From JBCBXA01 sp039816825 (lineage in GTDB: Bacteria; Pseudomonadota; Alphaproteobacteria; Rhizobiales; Rhizobiaceae): DNA of 44,836 bases. The stretch spans positions 1-44,836 of the forward strand of contig JBCBXA010000016.1 in NCBI GenBank assembly GCA_039816825.1, given 5' to 3'. Positions 9,339 through 17,897 of the stretch are shown in pieces (the stretch's first letter is position 1; each line of letters opens with the position of its first letter). The notes beneath the pieces were generated by a model. That model did not search any database, had not been told where the DNA came from, and was given only the letters and a program-made list of their open reading frames with translations. The position numbers were made by a program, and so were the translations under genes.

Positions 9339-10130
9339 ATGACGACTGACGATATGGACATGGGTGAGGGAGCAGAAGCGGCGTTGAACGAGGACATGTC
9401 GTTTTCTGGCGATAGCTCGGACGGTTACGATCTGTCGTCTGCCGAGAGCGCGCGCGATGCCTTGGCTGCTGCGGCCCTGGAAAGCGCGGCACGCATGGTG
9501 GAAGCCATTCTGTTTGCGTCTCCAGAGCCGGTTCTGGAGACGGTGCTGCAGGAGCGTGTGGGCGGCGACGTCGAGATGTCAGCCGTTCTCGACCATCTTC
9601 AGCAAGTCTATGCCCCGCGCGGTATCAATCTGGTGCGCGTGGACAAGGCCTGGGCCTTTCGCACCGCGGAAGATCTCTCGTTCCTGCTCCAGCGGGAGGC
9701 GATTGAGCTTAAGCGTCTGTCGCGCGCTGCGCTCGAAGTGCTGGCCATCACTGCATATCACCAGCCGGTCACGCGGGCTGAGATTGAAGAAATCCGCGGT
9801 GTGGCGACTTCCAAGGGTACTCTCGACACCTTGCTGGAGGCAGGCTGGCTGCGCTTGCGCGGACGGCGCAAGACACCCGGTCGTCCCGTGACCTACGGAA
9901 CGACACCCGAGTTCCTCGATCACTTTGGCCTTGAAGTGCTGGGAGACCTTCCTGGACTGGATGAATTGAAGGGTGCTGGTCTGCTTCAAAATCAGGTTCC
10001 GACCGATTTCCGCGTGCCGCTTCCCAACGATGGCGAAGAATTGACCGAGGATGAAGATCCGCTTGATGAGCAGGATATGGCTGATTTCGGGCTGCTGAGC
10101 CCCCTAGACCGGGACGAGGACGCCTCCTGA
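9339..10130 (+). CDS. scpB: segregation and condensation protein B
   Basis: A 263-residue partner of ScpA made of two winged-helix domains: EAILFASPEPV to LVRVDKAWAFRT, then SRAALEVLAITAYHQPVTRAEIEEIRGV. The end of the core, RPVTYGTTPEFLDHFGL, is typical. An acidic N-terminal tail of about 45 residues and an acidic C-terminal tail flank the core, as in other alphaproteobacteria. GTG 9336 is also in frame directly before the chosen ATG 9339. A gap of 155 bases to tatA follows, in which I see no clear terminator. Confidence 0.92.
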   Translation: MTTDDMDMGEGAEAALNEDMSFSGDSSDGYDLSSAESARDALAAAALESAARMVEAILFASPEPVLETVLQERVGGDVEMSAVLDHLQQVYAPRGINLVRVDKAWAFRTAEDLSFLLQREAIELKRLSRAALEVLAITAYHQPVTRAEIEEIRGVATSKGTLDTLLEAGWLRLRGRRKTPGRPVTYGTTPEFLDHFGLEVLGDLPGLDELKGAGLLQNQVPTDFRVPLPNDGEELTEDEDPLDEQDMADFGLLSPLDRDEDAS

Positions 10131-10285
10131 TTAAGCCTTTTGGGAGTAAGACCAAAGTTCCGGCAGTCCACGGCCTTTGAAACTGCGCCTCGAACGCCTA
10201 ATGTCATAGAGAATTCGCTTTTGCTCTGCACCACAGAGCCACGAAACACGCGCAGGCATAGCCTCGCGACTTAACGGAGACCGAT

Positions 10286-10501
10286 ATGCAACCCAGCATT
10301 TGGCAACTGGCACTCGTCGCCATCATCGTCGTTCTGCTTTTCGGACGCGGCAAGATTTCCGGCCTCATGGGAGATGTCGCCAAGGGCATCACCTCCTTCA
10401 AGAAAGGTTTGAAGGAAGAGGACGACGATCAGGCGACAACCATTGACCATGCGCGCACCGAAACGGTGGAGCCGCAGAAGGACACGACCAAGGCCTCCTG
10501 A
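10286..10501 (+). CDS. tatA: Sec-independent translocase subunit TatA
   Basis: A 71-residue single-span membrane protein that multimerises to form the pore for folded, twin-arginine-tagged proteins. It has the TatA pattern: short N-terminus (MQPSIWQLALVAIIVVLLFG), the FGRGKISGLMGDVAKGITSFK amphipathic helix beginning at the Phe-Gly hinge, and an acidic tail. The ATG is preceded by a GGAGA site. It is the first gene of tatABC, in the usual order, and separated from scpB by 155 bases that probably contain a promoter I cannot place with confidence. Confidence 0.94.
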   Translation: MQPSIWQLALVAIIVVLLFGRGKISGLMGDVAKGITSFKKGLKEEDDDQATTIDHARTETVEPQKDTTKAS

Positions 10502-10572
10502 TAGTCGGGTTGCTGGCGGAACCGACGACGGTTTTCCGCATCTTGAGGACCCCATAAGGGAAGGCTCGCTCT

Positions 10573-11145
10573 ATGCTCGGTCTCGGCTGGGGAGAAATGC
10601 TTGTTCTGGCTACGATCGCCATTCTGGTGGTCGGGCCAAGAGACTTGCCGAAAATGCTGCGCAGCATCGGTCGAACCGTGAAGAGTGTTCGTTCGGTAGC
10701 GGGTGACTTCCAGAAGCAGTTTTCCGATGCCATCGACGAGATCGATGATGATGGTGCTCTGCGCACCGCCGCAAACCCGGCAAAGGCCATCAAGAACGAG
10801 ATCGCATCCGTGAAAGAGGATTTCGATCTCAGTTGGATGGATGATGAAGGGCCCAAGAAATCCGCTGAAGCCGCAGTGAAGAAGCGTATGGCTTTGGACG
10901 AAGCGATGGCCAAGGATGCGGCAAAGCCGGCTCCCAAAGCCAAGCCAAAAACGGCCAGGAAACCTGCTGCTGCCAAAAAGCCCGCAGCTAAGAAACCGGC
11001 TGCAGCCAAAAAACCTGCTGCAAAGAAGCCCGCTACCGCTGCCAAGGCGTCGGCCAAGAAGGCAGCCGCCAAGGCGGCAGCCACAAAGACCAGAGCCGCA
11101 TCATCGAAAGCCAAAAAGCCTCAGTCGGCCGGTGAAACGGCATGA
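10573..11145 (+). CDS. tatB: Sec-independent translocase subunit TatB with Lys/Ala-rich tail
   Basis: A 190-residue partner of TatC in the receptor complex for twin-arginine signal peptides. The N-terminus MLGLGWGEMLVLATIAILVV spans the membrane, followed by VGPRDLPKMLRSIG and a long amphipathic helix. From about residue 115 the protein is almost only Lys, Ala and Pro in repeats of the KKPAAAKKPA type, like a histone H1 tail. Such tails occur on other rhizobial TatB proteins; their role is not known to me. Its stop overlaps the tatC start (ATGA at 11142-11145). Confidence 0.92.
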   Translation: MLGLGWGEMLVLATIAILVVGPRDLPKMLRSIGRTVKSVRSVAGDFQKQFSDAIDEIDDDGALRTAANPAKAIKNEIASVKEDFDLSWMDDEGPKKSAEAAVKKRMALDEAMAKDAAKPAPKAKPKTARKPAAAKKPAAKKPAAAKKPAAKKPATAAKASAKKAAAKAAATKTRAASSKAKKPQSAGETA

Positions 11146-12002
11146 ACAAGCCGCTTACCCCATCAGAGTTGGCGGCGGATGAGCCGATCATCGATGTTGA
11201 GCCCGATGAGGTGGACGCGTCTTCGGCTCCATTGATCGAGCATCTGACGGAGCTCCGCACCCGACTTCTCTACTGCGTCGGCACTATTTTCGCGTTGTTT
11301 GTGATCGCCTTCATATTTGCCGAGCCTATTTACCAGATCCTGCTCAAGCCCTACGAGTGGGGCACCGACGGTGATGCTGCCCCGCTGCAGTCAATCCGGC
11401 TGGAAGGCCTGTTGATCACCTACATCAAAGTCGCTCTCTGGGCTGCGGTGTTCTGCTCGTTTCCGGTCCTGTCCTACCATCTGTATCGGTTCATCGCTCC
11501 GGGGCTCTACAAGCAGGAGAGGGCGGCTTTTGCGCCCTATCTTGTTGCGGCGCCTCTGCTGTTTGTGTCAGGCGCAGCGCTCATCTATTTCATGATCATG
11601 CCTCTTGCCGTCGACTTCCTGACCGGCCTTTCGGCGGGCAGCGAAGAGGGGGGTGTTGGGATCGTCACTGTGCCCGACGTTGAGCGCTATCTGAGCTTCA
11701 TCATGATGCTCATCCTGGCGTTTGGCCTCGTGTTTCAGCTGCCGGTGGTGATCTCGCTTCTGGCGCGGGCCGGTCTCGTGACCTCGAAAACACTGGCCGA
11801 CAAGCGAAAATATGCAATCGTCGCCATATTCGCAGCCGGCGCCTTTCTCACGCCGCCGGACCCTGTGAGCCAGATCGGGCTTGCCCTGCCAACGCTGCTT
11901 CTCTACGAAATCTCCATCTATTGCGCGCGGCTGATCGAGCGGAAGCGCGGGGACGATGCAGAAGATGACGATGCGGACGATCAAGACGCCGCCACCGCCT
12001 AG
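11142..12002 (+). CDS. tatC: Sec-independent translocase subunit TatC
   Basis: A 286-residue six-span membrane protein that recognises the twin-arginine signal peptide. Conserved features are IEHLTELRTRLLYC before the first span, RFIAPGLYKQERAAF on the first cytoplasmic loop (with the Pro and Glu needed for signal binding), and DPVSQIGLALPTLLLYEISI near the end. Both termini carry acidic extensions; the last 20 residues are mostly Asp and Ala. It overlaps tatB by four bases (ATGA) and serS follows after 26 bases. Candidate clients in this window are the secreted cyclophilin at 33096 and the DUF4864 protein at 36474. Confidence 0.95.
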   Translation: MNKPLTPSELAADEPIIDVEPDEVDASSAPLIEHLTELRTRLLYCVGTIFALFVIAFIFAEPIYQILLKPYEWGTDGDAAPLQSIRLEGLLITYIKVALWAAVFCSFPVLSYHLYRFIAPGLYKQERAAFAPYLVAAPLLFVSGAALIYFMIMPLAVDFLTGLSAGSEEGGVGIVTVPDVERYLSFIMMLILAFGLVFQLPVVISLLARAGLVTSKTLADKRKYAIVAIFAAGAFLTPPDPVSQIGLALPTLLLYEISIYCARLIERKRGDDAEDDDADDQDAATA

Positions 12003-12028
12003 CCTGCACCGCCATTGGGGCAGAGCAT

Positions 12029-13306
12029 ATGTTTGATATCAAATGGATACGAGAAAACCCTCAAGCATTTGATGAGGGAATTGCGAAGCGTGGTCTTGAG
12101 CCACAGGCCGATGCTTTGATAGCTCTGGATGAGTCGCGCCGAAGCCATCTGCAGGCCCTTCAGGACGCGCAGGAAAGGCGCAATGCGGCATCCAAGCTGA
12201 TCGGTCAGGCCAAAGCCAAGGGTGATGAAGAGGCCGCGCAAGCCGCCATCGCTGAGGTGGCGGAGGTGAAGGCCTTCATTCAGGGCGGGGAAGACAAAGA
12301 GCGTGAACTGACCGCGGCGCTCCGCGATGCTCTCAGCGTGCTGCCCAACCTGCCTCTGGATGACGTTCCCGAAGGCGAAGATGAGGCCGACAACGCGCTT
12401 CTGAAAACGGTCGGCGAGAAGCCGGAGTTTGGGTTCGAGCCCAAAGAGCACTTCGATCTTGGTGAAGCCACAGGTCAGATGGACTTTAACGCTGCATCCA
12501 AGCTGGCTGGCAGTCGCTTTTCCTTGCTGAACGGTCCCTTGGCCAGGCTAGCCCGGGCGCTTGGCCAATACATGATCGACACCCATACCGAGCAGCACGG
12601 CTATACGGAAACCTATGTGCCGCTTCTGGTGCGCGATCATGCGCTGTTCGGCACCAGTCAGCTGCCCAAGTTTGAGGAAGATCTCTTCAAGACAACCGAT
12701 GATCGCTATCTGATCCCGACTGCGGAAGTGCCGCTCACAAACCTGGTTGCTGGCGAGATCGTTTCTCACGACTATCTGCCTCGTCGATACACGGCCCTTA
12801 CGCCTTGTTTCCGCTCTGAAGCAGGGTCTGCCGGTCGTGATACACGAGGCATGTTGCGACAGCATCAGTTCGAGAAAGTTGAGCTTGTTTCCGTGATTGA
12901 TGCCGAAAGCGGCGAGGCTGAGCTGGAGCGTATGCTTGGCTGCGCAGAGGCCATCCTGACCGGACTCGGTCTGCACTATCGCGTCATGACTCTTTGCACA
13001 GGCGATATGGGGTTCGGGGCACGCAAGACCTACGACATTGAGGTCTGGCTACCAGGCCAGGACGCCTATCGCGAGATTTCGTCCTGCTCCTATTGCGGTG
13101 ACTTTCAGGCCCGGCGCATGAATGCCCGCTACCGGAAGGAAGGTGAGAAGGCCACTACCTTCCTACACACGCTCAATGGCTCCGGTGTGGCCGTGGGGCG
13201 TGCGCTGATTGCCGTGATAGAGAACTATCAGCGCGAAGACGGTTCGATTGCGGTGCCCGATGCGCTTCAGCCCTATATGGGTGGAACGACCGAGATTGCC
13301 GTTTGA
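12029..13306 (+). CDS. serS: serine-tRNA ligase
   Basis: A class II synthetase of 425 residues that charges tRNA-Ser (and tRNA-Sec where present). The N-terminal 110 residues form the antiparallel coiled coil that grips the long variable arm. The catalytic part shows motif 2 (CFRSEAGSAGRDTRGM, then RQHQFEKVELV) and motif 3 (GSGVAVGRALIAVIENYQ). The ATG is preceded by a weak purine stretch. The stop shares one base with the surE start (TGATG at 13304-13308). Confidence 0.95.
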   Translation: MFDIKWIRENPQAFDEGIAKRGLEPQADALIALDESRRSHLQALQDAQERRNAASKLIGQAKAKGDEEAAQAAIAEVAEVKAFIQGGEDKERELTAALRDALSVLPNLPLDDVPEGEDEADNALLKTVGEKPEFGFEPKEHFDLGEATGQMDFNAASKLAGSRFSLLNGPLARLARALGQYMIDTHTEQHGYTETYVPLLVRDHALFGTSQLPKFEEDLFKTTDDRYLIPTAEVPLTNLVAGEIVSHDYLPRRYTALTPCFRSEAGSAGRDTRGMLRQHQFEKVELVSVIDAESGEAELERMLGCAEAILTGLGLHYRVMTLCTGDMGFGARKTYDIEVWLPGQDAYREISSCSYCGDFQARRMNARYRKEGEKATTFLHTLNGSGVAVGRALIAVIENYQREDGSIAVPDALQPYMGGTTEIAV

Positions 13307-14061
13307 TGCGTATTCTGGTCACCAATGATGATGGCTTCGATGCGCCCGGCTTGAAGGTTGCGGAAGACATCGCGCGGACCATGTCGGACGACGTCTGGGT
13401 TGTCGCGCCCTTGCAGGATCAGTCCGGGCGGGGTCACGCCATCACGATCACTGAGCCCATGCGTGTTCGAGAGCTTGGTGAGCAGCGCTTTGCGGTGAGC
13501 GGAACACCTGCGGACTGCGTAACGCTGGGGTTGCACCAATTGCTTCCGGGGCGTCCTGATCTGGTGATCTCCGGTGTGAACTCCGGCAAAAACACCGGAG
13601 ATGACGTTGGTTATTCCGGCACCATTGGTGCTGTGGAGGAGGGGGTCCTCAACGGAGTCCCGGGCATCGCACTGAGCCAGAGCTACAAATGGCAGGCCGG
13701 TACAAAGTCCATTCCCTGGGATGTTGCCTCGCAACATGGGCCTGCGCTTGTGCAAAAGCTCGCTTCGCTTGAGTTGCCGCCTGGAACATTCTTCAACGTG
13801 AATTTCCCGGACTGTGGCGCAGGGCAGGTGAAGGGCGCGATCATCACCAGTCAGGGCCGCACGCAATATGCGGACAGCATTGCCGATCGGGTTGATGGTC
13901 GTGGGCAGCGATATTTCTGGCTGGTGTTCGGCCACGCGACCGCGAGTGCAAAGGTCGGCACAGATCGCCACGCAATTGAGCACGGCTTCATATCGGTGAC
14001 GCCGCTGCAGATCGACCGGACGAACCACAAGCTCATGCAAGATCTGACGGAATGGCTCTGA
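13306..14061 (+). CDS. surE: 5'/3'-nucleotidase SurE
   Basis: A 251-residue metal-dependent survival-protein phosphatase acting on nucleoside monophosphates. The metal site is visible in MRILVTNDDGFDAPGL (Asp8-Asp9), QSGRGHAIT and LVISGVNSGKNTGDD (Asn). The start ATG at 13306 overlaps the serS stop; the TTG one codon earlier is not needed. The end overlaps pcm by ten bases. The surE-pcm-nlpD order is also found in enterobacteria, where rpoS follows. Confidence 0.94.
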   Translation: MRILVTNDDGFDAPGLKVAEDIARTMSDDVWVVAPLQDQSGRGHAITITEPMRVRELGEQRFAVSGTPADCVTLGLHQLLPGRPDLVISGVNSGKNTGDDVGYSGTIGAVEEGVLNGVPGIALSQSYKWQAGTKSIPWDVASQHGPALVQKLASLELPPGTFFNVNFPDCGAGQVKGAIITSQGRTQYADSIADRVDGRGQRYFWLVFGHATASAKVGTDRHAIEHGFISVTPLQIDRTNHKLMQDLTEWL

Positions 14062-14711
14062 ACGGGCAGCAAGACGCCGCCGAGCGGCGGGCGCGGCACC
14101 TGATGACGGTGCGCGCACTCGGAATAACCGATCTGGCTCTGTTCAAGGCCATCGAGGCGACGGCGCGCGAGAATTTCGCGGCGCCGCAATGGCACGGCGA
14201 TCTCTATTCCGGCCGCTCCATTCCACTCACCTGCGGTCAGGACATGACTTCAGCCGTCACGGTGGCCCAGGCAGTGCATGCTCTCGGTTTCGATCCGGCG
14301 TTCCGAGTTTTGGAACTGGGCACGGGCTCAGGTTATCAGACGGCAATCTTGTCTCAGTTAGCGCGGCAGGTCGTTACGGTTGAACGTTTCGCGACTCTTC
14401 TCGACAGCGCCAAGGCGCAGCATGAGCGCATGAGCCTTGTGAACATCGAACATGTTCTGGCCGATGGACGCGATGGCGTTGCGCGGCTGGGACCATATGA
14501 TCGAATTCTTGTGAATTTCGCACTGGCAGAGCCGCCGCGCAGTTTTCTGGAGCAGATGAGTGTCGGAGCACGTTTGATCGCTCCCATTGGCGGAGCCAGT
14601 GGTAGACAGATGCTCACAAGCTTCGACAAGATCGGCTCGCGTTTCGAAGCCAGATCACTGTTCGAGGTGAGCTTTGGCCTTCACATGACGGGAGTCGCGC
14701 GCGCACTCTGA
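14052..14711 (+). CDS. pcm: PCMT-family methyltransferase (protein-L-isoaspartate O-methyltransferase-like)
   Basis: A 219-residue SAM-dependent methyltransferase. The cofactor loop is VLELGTGSGYQTAILSQL, and the order of elements (YSGRSIPLTCGQ, then the SAM site, then FALAEPPRSFLEQM) is that of the PCMT family, which repairs isoaspartyl damage. However, the substrate motif usually reading GQTISQP is GQDMTSA here, so the active Ser/Thr position has changed and repair activity should not be taken for granted. Its start lies ten bases inside surE. The downstream gap of about 100 bases leads to the nlpD-like gene. Confidence 0.8.
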   Translation: MALNGQQDAAERRARHLMTVRALGITDLALFKAIEATARENFAAPQWHGDLYSGRSIPLTCGQDMTSAVTVAQAVHALGFDPAFRVLELGTGSGYQTAILSQLARQVVTVERFATLLDSAKAQHERMSLVNIEHVLADGRDGVARLGPYDRILVNFALAEPPRSFLEQMSVGARLIAPIGGASGRQMLTSFDKIGSRFEARSLFEVSFGLHMTGVARAL

Positions 14712-14752
14712 CGCTGTGCGGATCGGCAAAAATTGCCCTCTTCTCGCCGGAT

Positions 14753-14806
14753 TTAACCGCGCGGTAAGTTTAACACGGTCTAATTCACGCAGTTTGTATT
14801 GCGTGA
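14753..14806 (+). promoter_or_regulatory. leader of the nlpD-like gene: CtrA-like box and inverted repeat
   Basis: TTAA at 14753 and GTAA at 14764 are spaced seven bases apart, one mismatch from the CtrA consensus TTAA-N7-TTAA known in alphaproteobacteria. Further down, TCACGCA (14785-14791) and TGCGTGA (14800-14806) form a perfect 7-base inverted repeat with an 8-base spacer, ending ten bases before the start codon. Either could be a control site for a cell-division gene. Both are short and could arise by chance. Confidence 0.25.
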
Positions 14807-14815
14807 GTTGTGTTC

Positions 14816-16867
14816 ATGAGTGAGCGTTCAGTTTCTTCGGGTGACCTCGAGTTTGGCCGGTGGGATGGGTGTCAGTCCTCTAAGATCACCGTTCGTGCGC
14901 GGCGCAACTTGCTGCTGCGGTCAGCCACCCTTGTAGTTCTGGCAAGCACTTTGGCCGCATGCAGCAACGGCATGGCGCGGTTTGACGAAGCGACCTTGTT
15001 GGGAACGAACGCCCAGTCCACAACCCAGCCGATGCCGGTTCAGGTGCAGCCTAATCAGGTCGCAACCTATCCGCAGCAGCAGGCCGTTCAGCAGATGGCT
15101 GTGGCTCAACCCAATCCGTATGCATTGCCGCCCAGTGTCGATGGCACGACAACCGCCTCGGTTGTTCGGCAACCTCTATCGGCCCGCACCTTGGCCCCTT
15201 CGCCGGCAACGGCGGGCGCTCTGCGGCCTCAGCGCGGTGTGGGGGCGCGCCAGTTGCTGCCTTCGGCTGCTCCGGCCGCCGCCGCTACGCTGGCACAGAC
15301 GAACGATATTTATGAAGGCGCAACAACAGCGCCATCCCCCGCGTTGCCCGCACGATTCCCTGCAACCGCCGCCCCTGCGCCGGTTGACCCGCTTGCAACA
15401 GCGTCCGTTCAACCTGCGCCTGCCGTATCACGTGCACCGATCAATCCGCTCCGATCGGCCCGGGTTGCACTTGGGAACGGCGCGAACCGAATTCGTTCTG
15501 CTGGCTCATCGGTGCTGCAGCGGCAGCCAGTTCAGCCCGCTCCTACTGTAAAAACTGGTGCCCGCCTTGCGCCATCACAGGCACCTGTTCAGCCGTTTCC
15601 ACAAGCGCCTCAACAGGTTGCAGCCGTGCCGCAAACATTGCCACCAGCTTTGCCGGCGGCTCAGCCTGGCACGGGCATAGACACGACAGTCACTGGCACT
15701 CCGACGGGCGCCGCGCCTCGTAGCTGGCAGGGCTGGTCAGCTGCTGGTGGTACGGCCATCACGGCCCGTCAAGGCGAGACCGTTTACAATCTCTCACGCC
15801 GCTACGGCGTGCCTGCCAACGCCATCATTGGCGTCAACAATCTTGGTTCTGGTGGGCTGCAGGCGGGTCAGCGGGTCGTTATCCCGACATATCAGTTCAA
15901 TCGACAGGCGGGCGTCTCTGCGCCGGACGCGAACTCCAATGTCCAGGCGTCCTCCAGCGCGCTTGGTTGGAAGAATAAACTACCGCAGCAGGTCGCTCCG
16001 CCGCGCCGCGCGCCGGACCGCATGGTGGTTGCGTCCGTAGCTGCGCCTCGGACGCTCGTCCCGGCGCAAGCAAGCACGGTCCAGCCATTGCCGCCAAAGC
16101 CAGCAACGAGCACTCGGATTGCGGCGCCACAGCCCTATACACGGCCAAAGGCCGTTGCTCCGACCGCGAGTGGCGCATCCTACAAGGTTGCCTCTGGAGA
16201 TACAGTCTCCGCGATAGCCCGTCGCCATGGCGTTTCTGCAAAGGCACTCATGGCTCACAACGGCATGTCCAATCCGAACATTCGCGTCGGTCAGACACTC
16301 TCCATACCAACGGGCGGAACGGCAGTTCTGGCCGGTGCGCCGAAGCCTGTTCGCCCCGTTCAAACCGCGCTCGCACCGCGTGAACCCAAAGGCGGCAGCG
16401 CAGATATTGTGACCGGCTCCACACCGTCTCAAGGTGTCGATCCCATCATCACTGGCTCCACTCAGGCAACCTCACCAGAAGCCTCCGGCATTTCAAATCT
16501 GCGCTGGCCGGTGCGTGGACGCGTGTTGGCCAACTTTGGACAGATGGTGGATGGAAAGCGCAATGACGGTATCGACATTGCCGTTCCCGAAGGCACATCA
16601 GTGAAAGCGGCCGAGAACGGGGTCGTCCTGTATTCCGGCAATGAGCTAGCCGGTTTTGGCAACCTCGTCCTCATCAAGCACGAGGGCGGTCTTGTGACGG
16701 CCTATGCCCACAATGCTTCGCTTCAAGTGAAGCGGGGGCAAAGCGTCGCCCGCGGCCAGACGATTGCGCGGGCCGGCCGAACCGGCGATGCGTCAACCTC
16801 CAAGGTGCATTTCGAAGTCCGCAAGAACTCCACGCCGGTCAATCCGCTTACTTATCTTGGCGGTTAG
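14816..16867 (+). CDS. NlpD/DipM-like lipoprotein, two LysM domains and a degenerate LytM (M23) domain
   Basis: A 683-residue envelope protein. After a 30-residue basic lead, the signal segment ends in a lipobox (TLAAC, Cys49), so the mature protein is probably lipid-anchored. A Pro/Gln/Ala-rich region follows, then LysM domains near residues 312-355 (ITARQGETVYNLSRRYG) and 455-500 (YKVASGDTVSAIARRHG), and a LytM/M23 domain from about 561 to the end. The M23 zinc motif HxxxD reads NDGID (Asn583 for His, Asp587 kept), and HxH reads KVH (Lys663 for the catalytic His, His665 kept). It is therefore probably an amidase activator like NlpD, EnvC or DipM, not a peptidase. Its place behind surE-pcm matches nlpD. 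The start is ATG 14816. Confidence 0.88.
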   Translation: MSERSVSSGDLEFGRWDGCQSSKITVRARRNLLLRSATLVVLASTLAACSNGMARFDEATLLGTNAQSTTQPMPVQVQPNQVATYPQQQAVQQMAVAQPNPYALPPSVDGTTTASVVRQPLSARTLAPSPATAGALRPQRGVGARQLLPSAAPAAAATLAQTNDIYEGATTAPSPALPARFPATAAPAPVDPLATASVQPAPAVSRAPINPLRSARVALGNGANRIRSAGSSVLQRQPVQPAPTVKTGARLAPSQAPVQPFPQAPQQVAAVPQTLPPALPAAQPGTGIDTTVTGTPTGAAPRSWQGWSAAGGTAITARQGETVYNLSRRYGVPANAIIGVNNLGSGGLQAGQRVVIPTYQFNRQAGVSAPDANSNVQASSSALGWKNKLPQQVAPPRRAPDRMVVASVAAPRTLVPAQASTVQPLPPKPATSTRIAAPQPYTRPKAVAPTASGASYKVASGDTVSAIARRHGVSAKALMAHNGMSNPNIRVGQTLSIPTGGTAVLAGAPKPVRPVQTALAPREPKGGSADIVTGSTPSQGVDPIITGSTQATSPEASGISNLRWPVRGRVLANFGQMVDGKRNDGIDIAVPEGTSVKAAENGVVLYSGNELAGFGNLVLIKHEGGLVTAYAHNASLQVKRGQSVARGQTIARAGRTGDASTSKVHFEVRKNSTPVNPLTYLGG

Positions 16868-17757
16868 CCTGATGCGTCCTGGGCTGAAACGCCCAGTTCG
16901 CCCGCCAGATCCTGTGTGAACTGCCACGCAACGCGCCCGGATCGTCCTCCGCGTCCGGTTGCCCAGGTCAACGCACGCTGGCGGAGATCGTCCTTCTCAA
17001 GTGGCAGCTTGAGAGCCTCGGCATAACCCTCGACCATCGATAGATAGTCGTCCTGGCTGCAATTGTGGAAGCCGAGCCAAAGCCCAAACCGGTCTGACAA
17101 TGAGACCTTCTCGTGGACCGCTTCGGACGGGTTGATCGCGGTTGAGCGCTCGTTGTCAATCATGTCGCGGGGCAGCAAATGCCTTCGGTTGGACGTAGCG
17201 TAGAGCAGCACGTTCTCGGGGCGCCCTTCGATCCCACCGTCCAGAGCAGCTTTCAGCGCTTTATAATCTGTATCGTCATGGTCGAAAGACAGGTCATCGC
17301 AGAACAGAAGAGCGGGTAGTCCGGCTTCCTTCAGCAGACCGAGCAGCACTGGCAGGGTGCTGATGTCTTCCCTGTGGATTTCAACGAGTTTGAGATCGGA
17401 GTTGGTATCGTTCGTCACGGCATGATGGGCTGCCTTGACCAGAGAGGATTTACCCATACCCCGCGCACCCCACAGCAGAACGTTGTTCGCGGGGAGACCT
17501 TTTGCAAAGCGCCGTGTGTTCTCGACCAGAAGGTTGCGCGATCTGTCGATGCCTTTGAGGAGCGAGATATCGACCCGATTGACGCTGGCCACCGGCTGTA
17601 GCTCCATCAAGGAGGCGTTCCAAACGAACGCGCTGGCCGAGGTCAAATCCGCCGGGTTGGCTTTGGGAGGCGCTATGCGCTCCGCCACAGTGATCAGATG
17701 ATCCAGTTTTGCAGAAAGTGCGGCAACAAGGCCGGCGTCGGGATCAATCTTGCTCAT
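16864..17757 (-). CDS. DUF815-family AAA ATPase
   Basis: A 297-residue P-loop ATPase with Walker A GARGMGKSSLV, Walker B ALLFCDDLSF, and a sensor-like YATSNRRHLLPR segment; the region DNERSTAINPSEAVHEK is typical of DUF815. The cellular role is unknown. The frame is open further upstream (to 17883), but the ATG at 17757 starts MSKIDPDAGLV with AGGAT upstream and fits family length. It is convergent with the nlpD-like gene: the two stop codons interlock in the four bases TTAG at 16864-16867. It is divergent from yajC. Confidence 0.88.
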   Translation of the reverse strand: MSKIDPDAGLVAALSAKLDHLITVAERIAPPKANPADLTSASAFVWNASLMELQPVASVNRVDISLLKGIDRSRNLLVENTRRFAKGLPANNVLLWGARGMGKSSLVKAAHHAVTNDTNSDLKLVEIHREDISTLPVLLGLLKEAGLPALLFCDDLSFDHDDTDYKALKAALDGGIEGRPENVLLYATSNRRHLLPRDMIDNERSTAINPSEAVHEKVSLSDRFGLWLGFHNCSQDDYLSMVEGYAEALKLPLEKDDLRQRALTWATGRGGRSGRVAWQFTQDLAGELGVSAQDASG

Positions 17758-17843
17758 GGATTGGAAATCCTGCCTATTCTGGAGGGCAACATCTTGCACA
17801 CATCGCCCATTCAACCCAGCTGTTGCAACAGGGCTCAGCCTGA

Positions 17844-17871
17844 TTGCAATAGGGGGAGGCGTGAGTATAGT
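17844..17871 (+). promoter_or_regulatory. predicted promoter of yajC-secDF
   Basis: TTGCAA (17844-17849) and TATAGT (17866-17871) are separated by 16 bases and lie about 27 bases before the yajC start. A perfect 12-base palindrome, CTGTTGCAACAG, sits just upstream at 17820-17831 and could be an operator. Call is by eye only. Confidence 0.45.
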
Positions 17872-17897
17872 CCGCCCGCCCATTAAGGAGTTTCAGC

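Noticed and set aside
10930..11100. Short tandem repeats in DNA, first considered as a repeat array
   Set aside because: They encode the Lys/Ala/Pro tail of TatB in frame, so no separate repeat element is needed.
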